The position numbers and the translations under genes were made by a program. Under the pieces are notes generated by a model. It had not been told where the DNA came from. It searched no databases and was given only the letters and a program-made list of their open reading frames with translations. A DNA stretch of 64,000 nt from Gordionus sp. m RMFG-2023 (Eukaryota > Nematomorpha > Gordioida > Chordodea > Parachordodidae), in the NCBI RefSeq assembly GCF_954871325.1, contig NC_088776.1:50424569-50488568 (forward strand), in the 5' to 3' direction. Shown here piece by piece: positions 1-10,858 of this stretch. Within the stretch, counting starts at the first letter, position 1; the number at the start of each line of letters is the position of its first letter.

Positions 1-102
1 CGCGCTATCGCTACCGAGCGCGCTATCGCTACCGAGCGCGCTATCGCTACCGAGCGCGCTATCGCTACCGAGCGCGCTATCGCTACCGAGCGCGCTATCG
101 CT
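1..102. repeat. 18-bp GC-rich minisatellite
   Basis: Five perfect tandem copies of the 18-bp unit CGCGCTATCGCTACCGAG are followed by a partial sixth. The array begins before the window. The unit is built from the same CGCGCTA / CTATCGCTACC words found at 2400-2500, so it looks like a local expansion of the subterminal repeats of the hAT transposon that fills 1-2509. Confidence 0.95.
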
Positions 103-219
103 ACCACGCTACTTTGATTTTTTTTTTAAACATTTTTTTTTACTTAACTTTATTTCCACAAATAAAATATTGATATAAAAACATGACTATAATTTGTTAC
201 ATTTACATATATATATAAT

Positions 220-2093
220 TTATTTATTATTGCACTTTAATAATAATAACATTTCGGTACTGTCATCCCCAAGTCTAGAGCGACGATTAGAAAGTATAAG
301 CTTTGCCATACTAAATAATCGTTCAGCACTAGCACTTGAGGGCAACGCAGTATTAAATTTAATAAACAAACTTTTTATATGAAAAAAATTATCAAAAATA
401 TTTAAATTAGTATTTTTAGATTTAAAAAAAGCATTTAGAGGTTAATTAAAAATACTTCAGTATATTCTTTAATAAAGGTATGCTACTCCACATTAAAATA
501 CTGTATTCCCATTTGATCCAATATATAATTCATTTCCATTTTTTTCTCATCTAGAAACAATGCTAAAAGTTTCATAGCATTGCAAACACTATTCCATCTT
601 GTAGTGTTTGGTGTCAATAAATAACGTCCTAATTTTTTTTTTTTGAAAATATCAGACGTCTTTGATGACTTATATGGTTTATTCCAAAGAGCTTGGCATT
701 TAGAAAATGTAGATCTTGATACTCTTTTAAAATCCTCATTTAATAATGCTTCTTCAGCATCCACTGTCGCAACTAAATTTAGGTAGGTTGTGGCAGGAAG
801 AACGATGATGGCTACGTAACGTAGAAGACTTTATTGAAGATCCTAAATTTTATAAATTTTATTTTATATTGGTGAAAAATTAAATATAAAATAATTTAAA
901 ACCAAGGATGTCATGAACATCAATTATCTCAAACTCCATTTCATCATCCTCTTCTTGTTCTCCATCTTCAATATTTTTTTCAGGAATATTACTAGTATTG
1001 TTATTATTATTATCCTCCCCAAATATTCCATATTATTTATATCATATTATAAAAAAATTATAATAAATTTAAAACCTGAAGGCCTTTAGGAAATTAGACC
1101 CATTATCCGTAATCATCTTACAAACCTTGTTTTGAATTTTGTAAGACCTATGGATTTCTGCAATAATATTGAATAGAATGTCATAAGTCTGACAGCCAAT
1201 TATTCTCTTTAGAGCTTACAGATTTTCGTTTAAGATTTTTAGGATCAATTCAATGTGCAGAGCTCTAAAAATATGACATATTATAAATCAGAAAATAAAC
1301 ATTTTTACCTTTTATTGTGAGTCCAGCAATCTGCCATTGTACAGACGTAGGAGACATCTGATAGATTTAATATCAAAGATTCTTTCATTTCCTTAAAGCT
1401 CTCCAAAATTTTTGCCATCAATGTCTGCCGCAAAATATCTTGGTCCGTGGAGAAAAAGTGTTTGTCATCTTTATAAAACAATCATTATCCACCAAGGATA
1501 ATGGTTGAACTATATATATTATAAAGTTTATAATGACTTTGTCAGCCAATTTTTGGGATACACCAGGTGTTGATGAATCCAAATTGGTTAATTTTGTTTG
1601 TATTAAATTTGATTTGGAAGTGGGTTTATCTTCTTCCATTACCCCAAAACTTTTGAGATATTTTTCAATCTCTTAATAATTTGAAGTGTGCACAGTCTAA
1701 AATTATAAAATACTTAGAATAAAAATTATGTAGGAGATAAGTACATAAAAATGATTGAAATAACTATTTTAAAATGTTTTAAATAATTTAGATAAAATTT
1801 ATGAATATATAAAAAAAATAATTGGTTTTTGATTTTAATTTATTTTAAAAAATAAAGATTAGCCTACACACTGATATTAAATTTGTTTTATATATTACCT
1901 TTAAATGTTTTTTCAAACTAAAGCTGCTCGTATGATTTGAAGAGATTATTTTGCGGCACATCTTGCACCGAAACCGATATCCAGTTATAATTTTTTCTAC
2001 AAGGTTAAAGTATTTCTTGAATTTTGGGAAAGGATCATCTATATTTTGCTCATTTTCCAAAGAAATTTCAATATCTTCAACAATCTCACACAT
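220..2093 (-). pseudogene. Decayed hAT transposase (BED zinc finger, hAT dimerisation domain)
   Basis: The likely start is the ATG at 2093 (MCEIVEDIEIS). The BED finger follows, with the pair CKMC and a later KKHLK. This exon appears to end at 1899, where AAG is followed by GTAATA, and the next segment starts near 1717 after TTTTAG. At about 1418-1690 the text NFIIYIVQPLSLVDNDCF matches the hAT signature 'fIvedlqPfslVe..gF'. The tract 483-764 is the central region, with NTTRWNSV typical of hAT. At 220-362 the text LPSSASAERLFSMAKLIL is the C-terminal dimerisation motif, ending LLLKCNNK then stop. At least one internal stop (near 1695) and gaps between the blocks make this non-functional as it stands. 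Confidence 0.8.
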
Positions 2094-2509
2094 AACAAGA
2101 TTTTTAATGCTTAATATAAAATGTAAAATGAAATATAAAATAAGATAAAAGCAAGGACATACCAATAACGGAATTTCAAAAATATATAATTTAATGAATG
2201 CGCGAAATATAAATTAAATACAGATTGCTATTTAACAACTGTTTATATCTAATATATAACAATAATTTATATTTTTAAATATAAATATAAATTTAAAAAT
2301 TAAATTAAATAAAAGGATTATAATTTTAGATTTTATAAAAAATATATTTTAATAATTTTTAGATATATTTATTATGTAAAATTTTCGCTACTTTCTAAAT
2401 TAGTAGCGAGCTACCGCTATCGCTATTTTTTTTAAAAAGTAGCGCGCTATAGCTACCGCTACTGAAAAAAGTAGCGCGCTACTTGTAGCGCGCTATTTTA
2501 ACAACACTG

Positions 2510-3057
2510 ATTCTTTATCAAAAATAAGTTTATTAGATACAAACACAAATCAGGGATGGATAGTAACATAGAATAATTGTGATATAATAAAGTTTTAAAA
2601 AAATGATATACAGTCAAACGTTATATTTAGCATATCTATGATTTAGATTTTGGCCTAAATAAGAGAGTTGCCAAAGACTTTTAACTTTAAAACATTTTAA
2701 TATCTGTTTTAATTTTAGCTTATCAAAAATTGGGATTATGTATAACCATTTTCATTTAATATTTTATAATTACTATTCCCTTAAAATCTTGAATATAATT
2801 ATGTATGCATTACATAAGCTCAAAAATAATAATTTTACACATATACATTTACTATAAAATGATTGTATGCAAAATAAAAAATATTATTAATTTATGAAAT
2901 AAAATAAGAAGTTATTTTTTTGTTAATTTTTTTATATATTTGATTTTCATGGCATTTAATAATTTCTTTAGATTTATAAATACTGTAAACAGTTCTATAA
3001 TATTTGGTATAATTCATAGAACATTTATTTATGGAACCATAACAATATATATAGATC
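2510..3057. other. AT-rich intergenic stretch
   Basis: I see no gene, clear repeat or coding signal here. The short reading frames around 2892-3146 overlap each other on opposite strands and run into the left end of the transposon at 3066, so they are not supported. Confidence 0.5.
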
Positions 3058-3065
3058 CGGATATC

Positions 3066-4138
3066 CATAGGCGTAGCCAGGATTTTCTTAAGGGGGAGGG
3101 GGTTAAATATTTTAATAAAAAAAAATTTAGCCTGGAACAAATATGAAATATATTTTGATTAGTTTATATAAAATATAATAAATTACTTGTATATATTAAT
3201 ATAAAAGCATGGTAATCATTTAATCCAAACAAAAGATATTTATTTATAAAAATTAAGTAGATATATCATATATTCCTCTATTATATGGAATAGGTTACAA
3301 AATACTAGTAAATTCCTCTTTTACAGACATATTTGACATTTAGAGAATATATTACTGTGAATATTTTAACAAATTTTACTAATCACTTGATAATAAATAT
3401 AGCAAAAATTTGGATTCAATTATTTAACGCCATCTATTTATTTTAAAGGTAAAATGATATTAATAATTAATCTTCATATTATTTATCCCACAATGTCTTT
3501 AAAAGATATTTTCTGATGTCGTTATCAATATTTTATAGTTTTCTGTAAAATATATAATTCGCTATATTAGTAAAAAAAATTTTGATTGTCATATGATAAT
3601 TGATAAAATTAGATATACTGTAAATCTACGACACCTGTTTGTATTGTGTTTTAATTTTGTTTTTAATTTATGATTTAATTTTATCAATAGTTTTATAATT
3701 ATATACTTTTATTAAGAAAAATAAATTAAAATTAACTTTATAAAAAACAATATTTGATATATTTTATTATTTAGTAATTTTATGGATTTTTTATTAATCA
3801 TTATAATACATTTCACTTTTGTCTTAAGACTTATCTTTGGCTTATATTCCATTTCTTAAAAAACATTTTTGGTTCACTTTTTTTATATATAAATGCATTT
3901 TTCCAAAAATGTATAAATTATGATGAATAGTTTTATAAAAAAATATCAACTTTTACATTCTTTCTTTCAAAGAATGTTTAAGATATATGCGTACGTTTCT
4001 GGGGGGGGGGGAGGGGGCAGGAGTGGAGGGAGGACTAAGGGGGTATTTTTTATTAGCTTAAAATGATATTCAAGAAAAGTGATAAATTTCTGAAGGGGTG
4101 GGGAATTTTCCTTATCCCCCCCCCTGGCTACGCCTATG
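3066..4138 (+). mobile_element. Non-autonomous hAT element with 8-bp TSD
   Basis: The element starts with CATAGGCGTAGCCAGG and ends with its exact reverse complement (16-bp terminal inverted repeat), each followed inward by a G- or C-run. It is flanked by CGGATATC (3058-3065) and CGAATATC (4139-4146), an 8-bp target-site duplication with one mismatch, which is the hAT hallmark. The 1073-bp interior has no transposase ORF. A block near 3360-3445, including TTTAACGCCATCTATTT, reappears at 58.2-58.3 kb inside the larger hAT element there, so this is probably a deletion derivative of that family. Confidence 0.85.
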
Positions 4139-4340
4139 CGAATATCACATTATAGTAGACACTATAATCATGAAAAAATATAATTAACGAATATACTAAT
4201 TCATAATATACAAATAATATAATATGGTAAGATGTTAAATAAAATAAATTAAAATATTATTAAAATAAATTATTATAATAAAAATAAATTATAATTATAA
4301 AAATATAAAATAATTTAAAATAATTATAATATTCGAATTA

Positions 4341-4430
4341 AATATATCGCAATTCCTACTTATGACCTTTTATAAAATATAACGCGCTTTCTACTTATAA
4401 TCTTTTATAAAATATATCGCGATTTTAACT
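4341..4430. repeat. 35-bp short tandem repeat
   Basis: Two and a half imperfect copies of a unit running AATATATCGC...CTACTTATRA...CTTTTATA. Confidence 0.7.
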
Positions 4431-5552
4431 AATTTATTTCTTTTTATTTTATATTCAAATTTATATTCTAAAATAATACTATATAAAGTGGAAATTTTAG
4501 ATATATAACCACACAATGTAATATTTCATTTTAATTTAATAACATCTTTTGCTTAATCCTCCATGCCATCATATGTTTCCAACATGGTGGCAGCAGTAAA
4601 TGTTTGTTAGTAATTTCATATCTTCTTCACCAGGGAAATCAAATATAAACATTAATTAAAATATTTGGACACTTAGAAAGCTATAATTTTTGGATTAGAT
4701 ATTGAAATATTCAAAGATAAAAATTTATTGGATGATATTCTGAAAGTTAACGTTGATGATGAAAATACATACCAACCCCAGGCGAAAAACCAATCTTACA
4801 TAACGCATATTAAACTGATTATGAATTTAATTTGCCAATATGATAAAAATATAATAATGTAATGTTGATATAATAAAAACTATGCAAAAATATGATCAAA
4901 TATAAGACAAAAAGACAATTCTAAGTTCATATTTTTAATTAAACCTAACTGTTTCACCTCAGGTTCAGGATTTTCAAAGGGGGAAAGTTATGTAAATTAA
5001 AAATTTTATTAGATATTTGTAAACTGATGATATATAAAATATTATAGATTCAAATACATATTCGTAAATTGATAATATTCAAAATAAAATATGATACGCA
5101 AAATAAAATTTTTAAGAATAAATATAAATATTCATAAATATTGAGATTAAATAATATAAACTTGATGATAATAACAAACTATTCTCAAATTATAACTAAA
5201 TAAATACTACATGCAAATTAAAAAGATTATGATGTCTATATCAAATCAACACGTTATTGGTTTCGATACCGATAACCAAAACGACGACAATGATAGAACT
5301 AAAGGATCTTGATGCGCTTTTGAAATACAAACAAGATCGAAAAACAACAAATTAACCCGACGACTAATTCGCGATAACAAATAACGACAGTTTGATCTAG
5401 AAAAAATGAACTAGATTTTGCAGCACATCTGTTAAATACCGATTTCCGAACTACGCTAAAGGAATTCTTGATAATTATCCATCCTAATATATTTATTAAA
5501 TCCTTATTTCTGCTAAAAAAAAATAACCATGTATTTTAAACAAAAGGCGCAT

Positions 5553-5673
5553 ACATCATTTTTTAAACAACAAAACAACTTATAGTAAGATATTGACAAC
5601 ATCATTTTTTAAACAACAAAACAACTTAAGTAAGATAATGACACTAAACAACAAAACAACTAGATATTGACAC
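5553..5673. repeat. 46-bp tandem repeat, 2.6 copies
   Basis: Units start at 5553 and 5599 (ACATCATTTTTTAAACAACA...) with a truncated third from 5645. Identity between the first two is very high, so the array is recent. Confidence 0.9.
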
Positions 5674-5759
5674 TCTAAGCTATTATATTGAAATCCATAT
5701 AACTAATATGAAAACATTGTAAATTTTTTTTGTCATCCAAGGATGATATCAACAAAATG

Positions 5760-6140
5760 TGTAACTTTGAAATAATTACTTTAAAAGATTTGATTGATAT
5801 TTTAAATTCATTTCATAAGGCTACCAAAAAATTAGAAGATTGCCAAACTCTATAAAGTATTACTTTTAATAATATTCCTCACGAGTATTTAAATTTATGG
5901 TACTTATTTAATTCATCAACATGTAATGAACTAATTAAGAGCCAATTTATGAATGGAAGGCTATCATCTATTGTAATATTAAAGATGAAAAATTCAATAA
6001 TCAAAAATACAATTAATTCTGAAGAATAAAATCAAACATTAATTGATATCTTTGATTTGTATATAGAAGTTTCTCAAAAAATGTGGAACCTTCTAAAAAA
6101 CTAAAAGTATGCTTTAATGAATAAATTGTTAATTATAAAA
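5760..6140 (+). pseudogene. Possible hAT-like transposase remnant
   Basis: On the plus strand this tract reads as broken coding text, for example LKDLIDILNSFHKATKKLED. It resembles the segment of hAT transposases in which a conserved 'L.PF..AT..L' stretch precedes the catalytic C-terminal part. Several stops interrupt it. No terminal repeats could be assigned. The call rests on one motif-like stretch and is weak. Confidence 0.3.
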
Positions 6141-6530
6141 GAGGTAGCATATTGAGGAATAAAATGTCCCAGAATGCAGATAAAACAGAATATTTATTGA
6201 GAAACCAAATGCTCCAGAATATAATTAATAATTTTGCGAAAGAAAAAATTATTGATAAGATACGGTTAATTTGGTCTTCAATTTAGGTTCTCTAATCAAT
6301 TTAAAAGAAATTGATTAGTTTTAAAAGAAATTATATGTAATTTTTTTAAAGAAAAATGATTGCATAAAATTTTAGTTTAATTTCCTTCATAATAATTATA
6401 TATTAATCTATACACTATCAATTTTTTAAAAATATATAACAAAAAATATGATTAACATTTTAATAATTTTGATATAATATCAACATATATAAAATGATTG
6501 GCATTTTATAATACTATGAATTATTAATTA

Positions 6531-6790
6531 TTAGTGTTGTTAATCGGCTTAGACTAGTCGACTTGGACTAAATTCTATCTAAGTTTGAGTCGTAAAACTC
6601 ACTTCAGAGCCAGCCGTAAGAGTTTGCTAGCTGAGTCGGCTTCAGAGTGGGGCGTTTTCAAAGTTAGCCGGAGTCACCTCGATGAGTCTTCAGATTCAGC
6701 TCGAGGAGTCTACTGACTGAGTCGGTTTCAGAATGTTGTCTATCTAAACTCTACAACATTCGTGTTGTTCATCTAACTGATTTTCATATA
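6531..6790. mobile_element. hAT-like end with GAGTCGGCTTCAGAG subterminal repeats
   Basis: Begins TTAGTGTTGTTAATCGG, resembling the CAGTGTTGTTA terminus of the element at 1-2509. It continues with direct and inverted copies of GAGTCGGCTTCAGAGT / GAGTCGGTTTCAGAAT and related words. The opposite end may be the TCAACACTGA at 7475-7484, but I found no matching target-site duplication, so only the left part is annotated. Confidence 0.5.
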
Positions 6791-7845
6791 CCCGATAATT
6801 AACATGAAAGATGAGAGGGCGATGAGTAGCATGGGTATAAAGTGAAATAGATTAATTTGAAATTTATATGAAAATAAAAATGAAATTATATTGCGATGAT
6901 GCATTCGCTAGAAGTATTCGGCCATTAGATTTGGTCCTTTTGTAGAAATTCCTGCAAGGTTCACAACTTCAAAATGAACATTTTTAAAGAATGATTATTA
7001 GAGGAAATAAGAAGGTTAACCCCCGAAAATGTGATTCTTTCTTATTATTATAAACATCAAGCTAATTTCAGATTGTGTTGATAATTTAATATTATACTAT
7101 TATTATTTGTTTATTATAGTTGTAGTTAATTTTGATTTTTGTATTAAAATAAACTGCTTTTACTGAAGCTGATATTTGTATTCTAAGTTCTAATATCTAT
7201 TAAATTATATATATATATAAAATTAAAAATAAAGCAAAAGGCAATGCTAGAAACTTAAAAAAAAATTAATATATTTAAATAAATTCGGGCCAGGGACATA
7301 AAATTTTTATTTAGGGTAAGATTTTTCGGGATAAATAAAAAAATATTTGTTGGGAATAGGGCCTCGCCGGATAAATTATTTTAAAAGTTTTATGATGAAC
7401 CGGGCTTGAAAAATTATGGCCAATGTGAATCACCCAATGAAAAGCACGCGATGTTTAGAATTCATCATATGCTTTCAACACTGATGCCACAATTTAATTT
7501 GTTGTATTAATCCTAGTCGGAAAATATATATCTGACCCATGACTGACAAGGGACTGTAATTTTATTTTTACATAGCCCAGCTTATAGCCCAGCTTGGGTT
7601 CTTAAATTATATAATTTTGGGGCCCATTCCGAGTGTGTCCAAAATATAGAAATATTTTCAGAAATTATTATCTTCATGACAAACAAATTTGATAGACGCA
7701 GAGTGTTTGTTTGATATAAATATACCATTAAAAATTGGAAGTAGAATAGGGTTATTATGGACCAGATCCATATTCACCTCTTGATTAATTCTTATTGTAT
7801 CTATTTTGATGATAAATACTGATATTTGACATATATACAATACTA
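6791..7845. other. Intergenic DNA with transposon debris
   Basis: A patch at 7285-7420 holds GGGCCAGGGAC, GGGCCTCGCCGG and AACCGGGC words like those of other hAT-type ends (compare 26.3-26.7, 36.9-37.3 and 45.65-45.72 kb). The 60-codon frame at 7658-7840 shows no recognisable motif. No gene is supported. Confidence 0.4.
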
Positions 7846-8537
7846 GTATAGCATCACTAGGGGGGAAGCACAGGGGAGTTTCCCTAAAAAATTTAAGCCT
7901 CCTAAATTTTTTTTAAAAGAATTCCTTTAAAATAAAAAGTTAATCATGAAGAATATTGTCATTTGTAAATAATTTCTATAAAAGGGGTCATCTTGAAAAT
8001 ATTTTACTTAATTTCCAATTTTTTTTGTTTGTTTGAGCATATAATCCTTGACTGCACCCTGGCTTTATCCCTGATATAGTATTTATAGAATGGAAAATTA
8101 TAAAAATGTCAGATATAAAAAATATATAAAAATAATTACTAATTGAAGGAATAAGTATAAAGTAGCTTCCTACATAAATCCCCCCCCCCCCCTTCCTTGG
8201 GAAAATCGTGGCTAAGCTTATGGTGATTAATAATATTTAATTTTTGAAAAATATTTTATTGAAAATTTAATTTTTTTTTTAATAGAGTATTTATTATATG
8301 TGGTTCATTGGGGTTTTGGAATTCATAAGGGGCAGGGAGGTGACTAGCCTTTACAATTTCAGGAGGCTCAAAATTTTTTTAAAAATATTTTCAAAATTAC
8401 CTTTCTTATAACTATCATTATCTAAAATTACCTTTTTTTAGTGGTATAAAAAAATTCAAAATTTTGAGAGGGATCATAAAGTTTTTCAGGGGGCTGGAGC
8501 CCCTGTACCCCTCCCCTCCCCCCTAGTGACGCTAATG
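7846..8537. mobile_element. hAT-like non-autonomous element, possibly nested
   Basis: The left end TAGCATCACTAGGGGGGAAG and the right end (reverse complement TAGCGTCACTAGGGGGGAGG) form an inverted repeat, with GGGGCT/AGCCCC stems just inside. A second G-run end lies within at about 8181-8222; its reverse complement, CATAAGCTTAGCCACGATTT, is a decayed relative of the end at 3066. Two elements have therefore probably been superimposed. I could not find a matching 8-bp duplication. Confidence 0.55.
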
Positions 8538-8602
8538 TTAGGGGATTTTGAAATCTTTCAAGTTGAAATCATTTAGGGAGAATTTTATAAATCATATATT
8601 CT

Positions 8603-8653
8603 TGGAAATAAAATATATTCCAACATGTGTAGATTACCTATCAATATAAATTT
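8603..8653. repeat. Fragment of palindromic MITE family
   Basis: AAATATATTCCAACATGTGT followed by a GATTACCTAT-like segment matches the inner arm of the palindromic element at 52175-52542. It is a short, diverged copy. Confidence 0.5.
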
Positions 8654-9153
8654 TTTTTTCGCCATCCAATATTGTATATTTTTAATTTACAGAAAGATAT
8701 ACAGAAATTAATCTAAATTGCGACTACTCCAAAAGTTTATAACAAAATTAATTGCCTGATATTCACAGTGTGGGTACTCGAAATACTTTTCCAATCAAAT
8801 CAGACTCCCTCAGTGAATGATTTAAAATCGAAAAATTTCAAATTCCATGGATTCCATAACCTAATACGACATATATATATATATATCTTATTCTAAGATG
8901 ATTTTTTAAAATTATATTTATACTCGAATATATAAAATATTGTTACCGCTGTTATATCAAAACTTTATTTTATTTAAAAAATAAGAATAAAATAAATTTG
9001 TTCAACTATAAATATATTACAATTTTTTTTAATAAAGTTGCCCCAAGTTACATATTAATATATTATATTTCTAAACAAATTAAAATTTGAAATAATAATG
9101 TCCAAGTGAGGAATATTCTAAAAATATTTTTTTCTTGTAAAGTATCAAATAAA

Positions 9154-10495
9154 TTATTGGCAAACGATGTAATCGCCGGTCTTGCCATCTAGGAAAACAG
9201 CTTCACATTTATCATTGCAATATTTGGGTAGGCAGATCACTAATGTAGCTCCTTTGTCACAGTGGGTTATATTATGGCAAACTTCACAATCTTTGGGTTT
9301 ACTATGTAATTTGTCCACACATCCAATTGGTTCCAAATTGAATACTGTCAATTCACTTAGCCCAGAGGAAGATTCAACTTTAACTATATTTAAAGATAAA
9401 TCAGTTATTGGAAATATTAACCAAAATAAGGTAAAAGAAGGGAAGAAGAAAGGTAAAAAAAAATAATTTTTACTCTTTTAAAAAGTATAAAATTCATAAA
9501 AGGAAAATCTCAAAAATAGAATCTAGGGGAAGGAAGCACCCCCCTCCCGGCCATTATCTTCTAACCACACCTTTTAATTATATTATTTCAAAACATATAT
9601 AATTTAATTTAGCAAGTCTAAAATATTTTCTAATATGGAGCAAAAATTTTTTAAAAGTGAGACTCTTTAGCATGATTATTGATATTATACGGTAGGAGTT
9701 ATTTGTATAACTCATATTTATTTTATTTTTATAAGTAACGAAATTTTAAACTTACGGTTACTCTCATAATATTGACCACTGAATCCACTTTCTCCTGACG
9801 ATCCAACGTCGTTATTATCATTCGATAACACCTTTTTTATTTTTAAATATTCATATGATTGAATAATTTTGACCAAATTCTATCCGATTGAAACATATGT
9901 TGCGGGTATTCTTATCAAAAATAAATCCAAACTTTATAAAAAGTTAAAGGGATTGAGACAATCAGAACTTCCAATTTAATAGCAAATATCCAGCTCATTG
10001 TAAATTTTTTATTATTTTCTTTACATTTTACTTTATGAAACTTAAGGAATTTTCCTGAGGCATAGTTTTGAAAAAAAATGATATGGTCAAAGACACTTCC
10101 ATGCAAAAGGGACAATAGATTAGGCATGGGAATGACCCTATTTCCCAAAGGGCGCAAAATTTCATTTGTATTATTTTTTTCAAGGCTTAAACTAACTAAA
10201 GTTTTTTAAAGGGCTGCCGAATTTATCCCTGATTGGCAAAGTATGACGGCCTTAGTCAAAAATTCAACTCGGTCAAGAGTATACATATAAAAATTATTTA
10301 ATTTGGAAATGATTTTTTTAGACTTATTACTTATACATGCAGCAAACATTTTTTAAAAAAAGATACCTTATAAATTTTAAGTGATAAATAAGCTGTTCTA
10401 AACATAATATTTTTTATTAGAAAAATACTTACATATAATTGAACTCGGATAAAAGATAAAGTTACGATGGTGAGGATGAAAACATATTTTGACAT
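9154..10495 (-). CDS. Secreted eight-cysteine protein, three exons
   Basis: I assembled exon 1 at 10433-10495, exon 2 at 9756-9879 and exon 3 at 9154-9383 (63+124+230 nt, 138 residues plus TAA). Exon 1 encodes a signal peptide (MSKYVFILTIVTLSFIRVQLY minus its last residue) and ends at TAT|GTAAGT. Exon 2 follows GGATAG and ends AAC C|GTAAGT, in phase 1. Exon 3 follows AAATATAG and restores the frame. The linker is rich in Ser, Gly and Asn. The C-terminal ~55 residues carry eight cysteines spaced C-x10-C-x2-C-x5-C-x8-C-x4-C-x3-C-x14-C, suggesting four disulfides in an extracellular protein. I do not recognise the family; a secreted peptide, inhibitor or cuticle/mucus component are all possible. 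Intron lengths are 553 and 372 bp. The fitting phases and the signal peptide make chance unlikely. Confidence 0.75.
9384..9755 (-). other. Intron 2 of the secreted-protein gene
   Basis: Donor GTAAGT at 9755-9750 and acceptor AAATATAG ending at 9384. The interior is AT-rich with no other signal. Confidence 0.65.
9880..10432 (-). other. Intron 1 of the secreted-protein gene
   Basis: Donor GTAAGT at 10432-10427 and acceptor GGATAG ending at 9880. A minus-strand 80-codon frame at 9915-10157 lies wholly inside the intron and shows no recognisable motif. Confidence 0.65.
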
Positions 10496-10803
10496 CCTAA
10501 TTTATAGAAGAATTTTTTTATATTAAAATAGCAAAGTTGGAACTTAAGCTTTATTTTTCTTTAAATTTAAAAAATATTTATACAAATATTAAGTATAGTA
10601 TGCCATAATAAGGAAATACAAACAACCTAAATTAGTCTTGACTTAATTTATGAGCTTATTTAATGATAGAAATTAAATTAATTAAATTATTTTAAGAAAA
10701 AATTATAGGGCATTTATTTATAAAATAATGAAGTGGGATAAAAACAAATATTTAATCAATTTCTAGTTTTTCAAATTATGATATATTTTATTATATATTG
10801 CAG

Positions 10804-10858
10804 AGACATTGAGCGTGGATCCAGAATTGCAGCCCTCTATCTGACATTTCTAGAAAAG
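10804..10858 (+). CDS. Candidate internal exon, unrecognised gene
   Basis: TTATATATTGCAG precedes a 55-nt open stretch that ends AAAAG|GTAAGC. In one frame it reads DIERGSRIAALYLTFLEK, with ordinary amino-acid use unlike the surrounding AT-rich DNA. It enters with one base of a split codon and leaves in phase 0. I could not link flanking exons. The word GTGGATCCAGAATT inside it is also common at transposon ends, so this may be a transposon fragment with chance splice sites. Confidence 0.3.

Larger units (their letters stand above)
1..2509 (-). mobile_element. BED-finger hAT DNA transposon, left end outside window
   Basis: The right end reads ...TAACAACACTG at 2498-2509, the reverse complement of a typical hAT terminus beginning CAGTGTTGTTA. 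Inside it, 2395-2498 carries repeated palindromic TAGCGCGCTA / TAGCGGTAGC words, matching the minisatellite at 1-102 on the other side. Between these lie minus-strand transposase remnants in the expected order: BED zinc finger, central hAT domain and C-terminal dimerisation domain. The left terminus and the second target-site copy lie outside the window, so the target-site duplication cannot be tested. Confidence 0.85.
4147..5740. other. AT-rich intergenic DNA with small tandem repeats
   Basis: Contains about 2.5 copies of a 35-bp unit at 4341-4430 (AATATATCGCAATTCCTACT-like) and a 46-bp tandem repeat at 5553-5673. A less AT-rich patch at 5240-5460 has short open stretches on the plus strand, but I recognise nothing in it. 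No gene is supported. Confidence 0.5.

Noticed and set aside
1-102. CRISPR-like array at the left edge
   Set aside because: The 18-bp units are contiguous with no spacers; it is a minisatellite.
4585-4596. TGGTGGCAGCAG after ...CCAACA, resembling a primer-binding site next to an LTR end
   Set aside because: No matching long terminal repeat, polypurine tract or recognisable retroelement coding sequence follows; a single 12-mer is not enough.
9182-9466. 94-codon plus frame
   Set aside because: Antisense shadow of exon 3 of the secreted-protein gene, ending in a Lys run from simple sequence.
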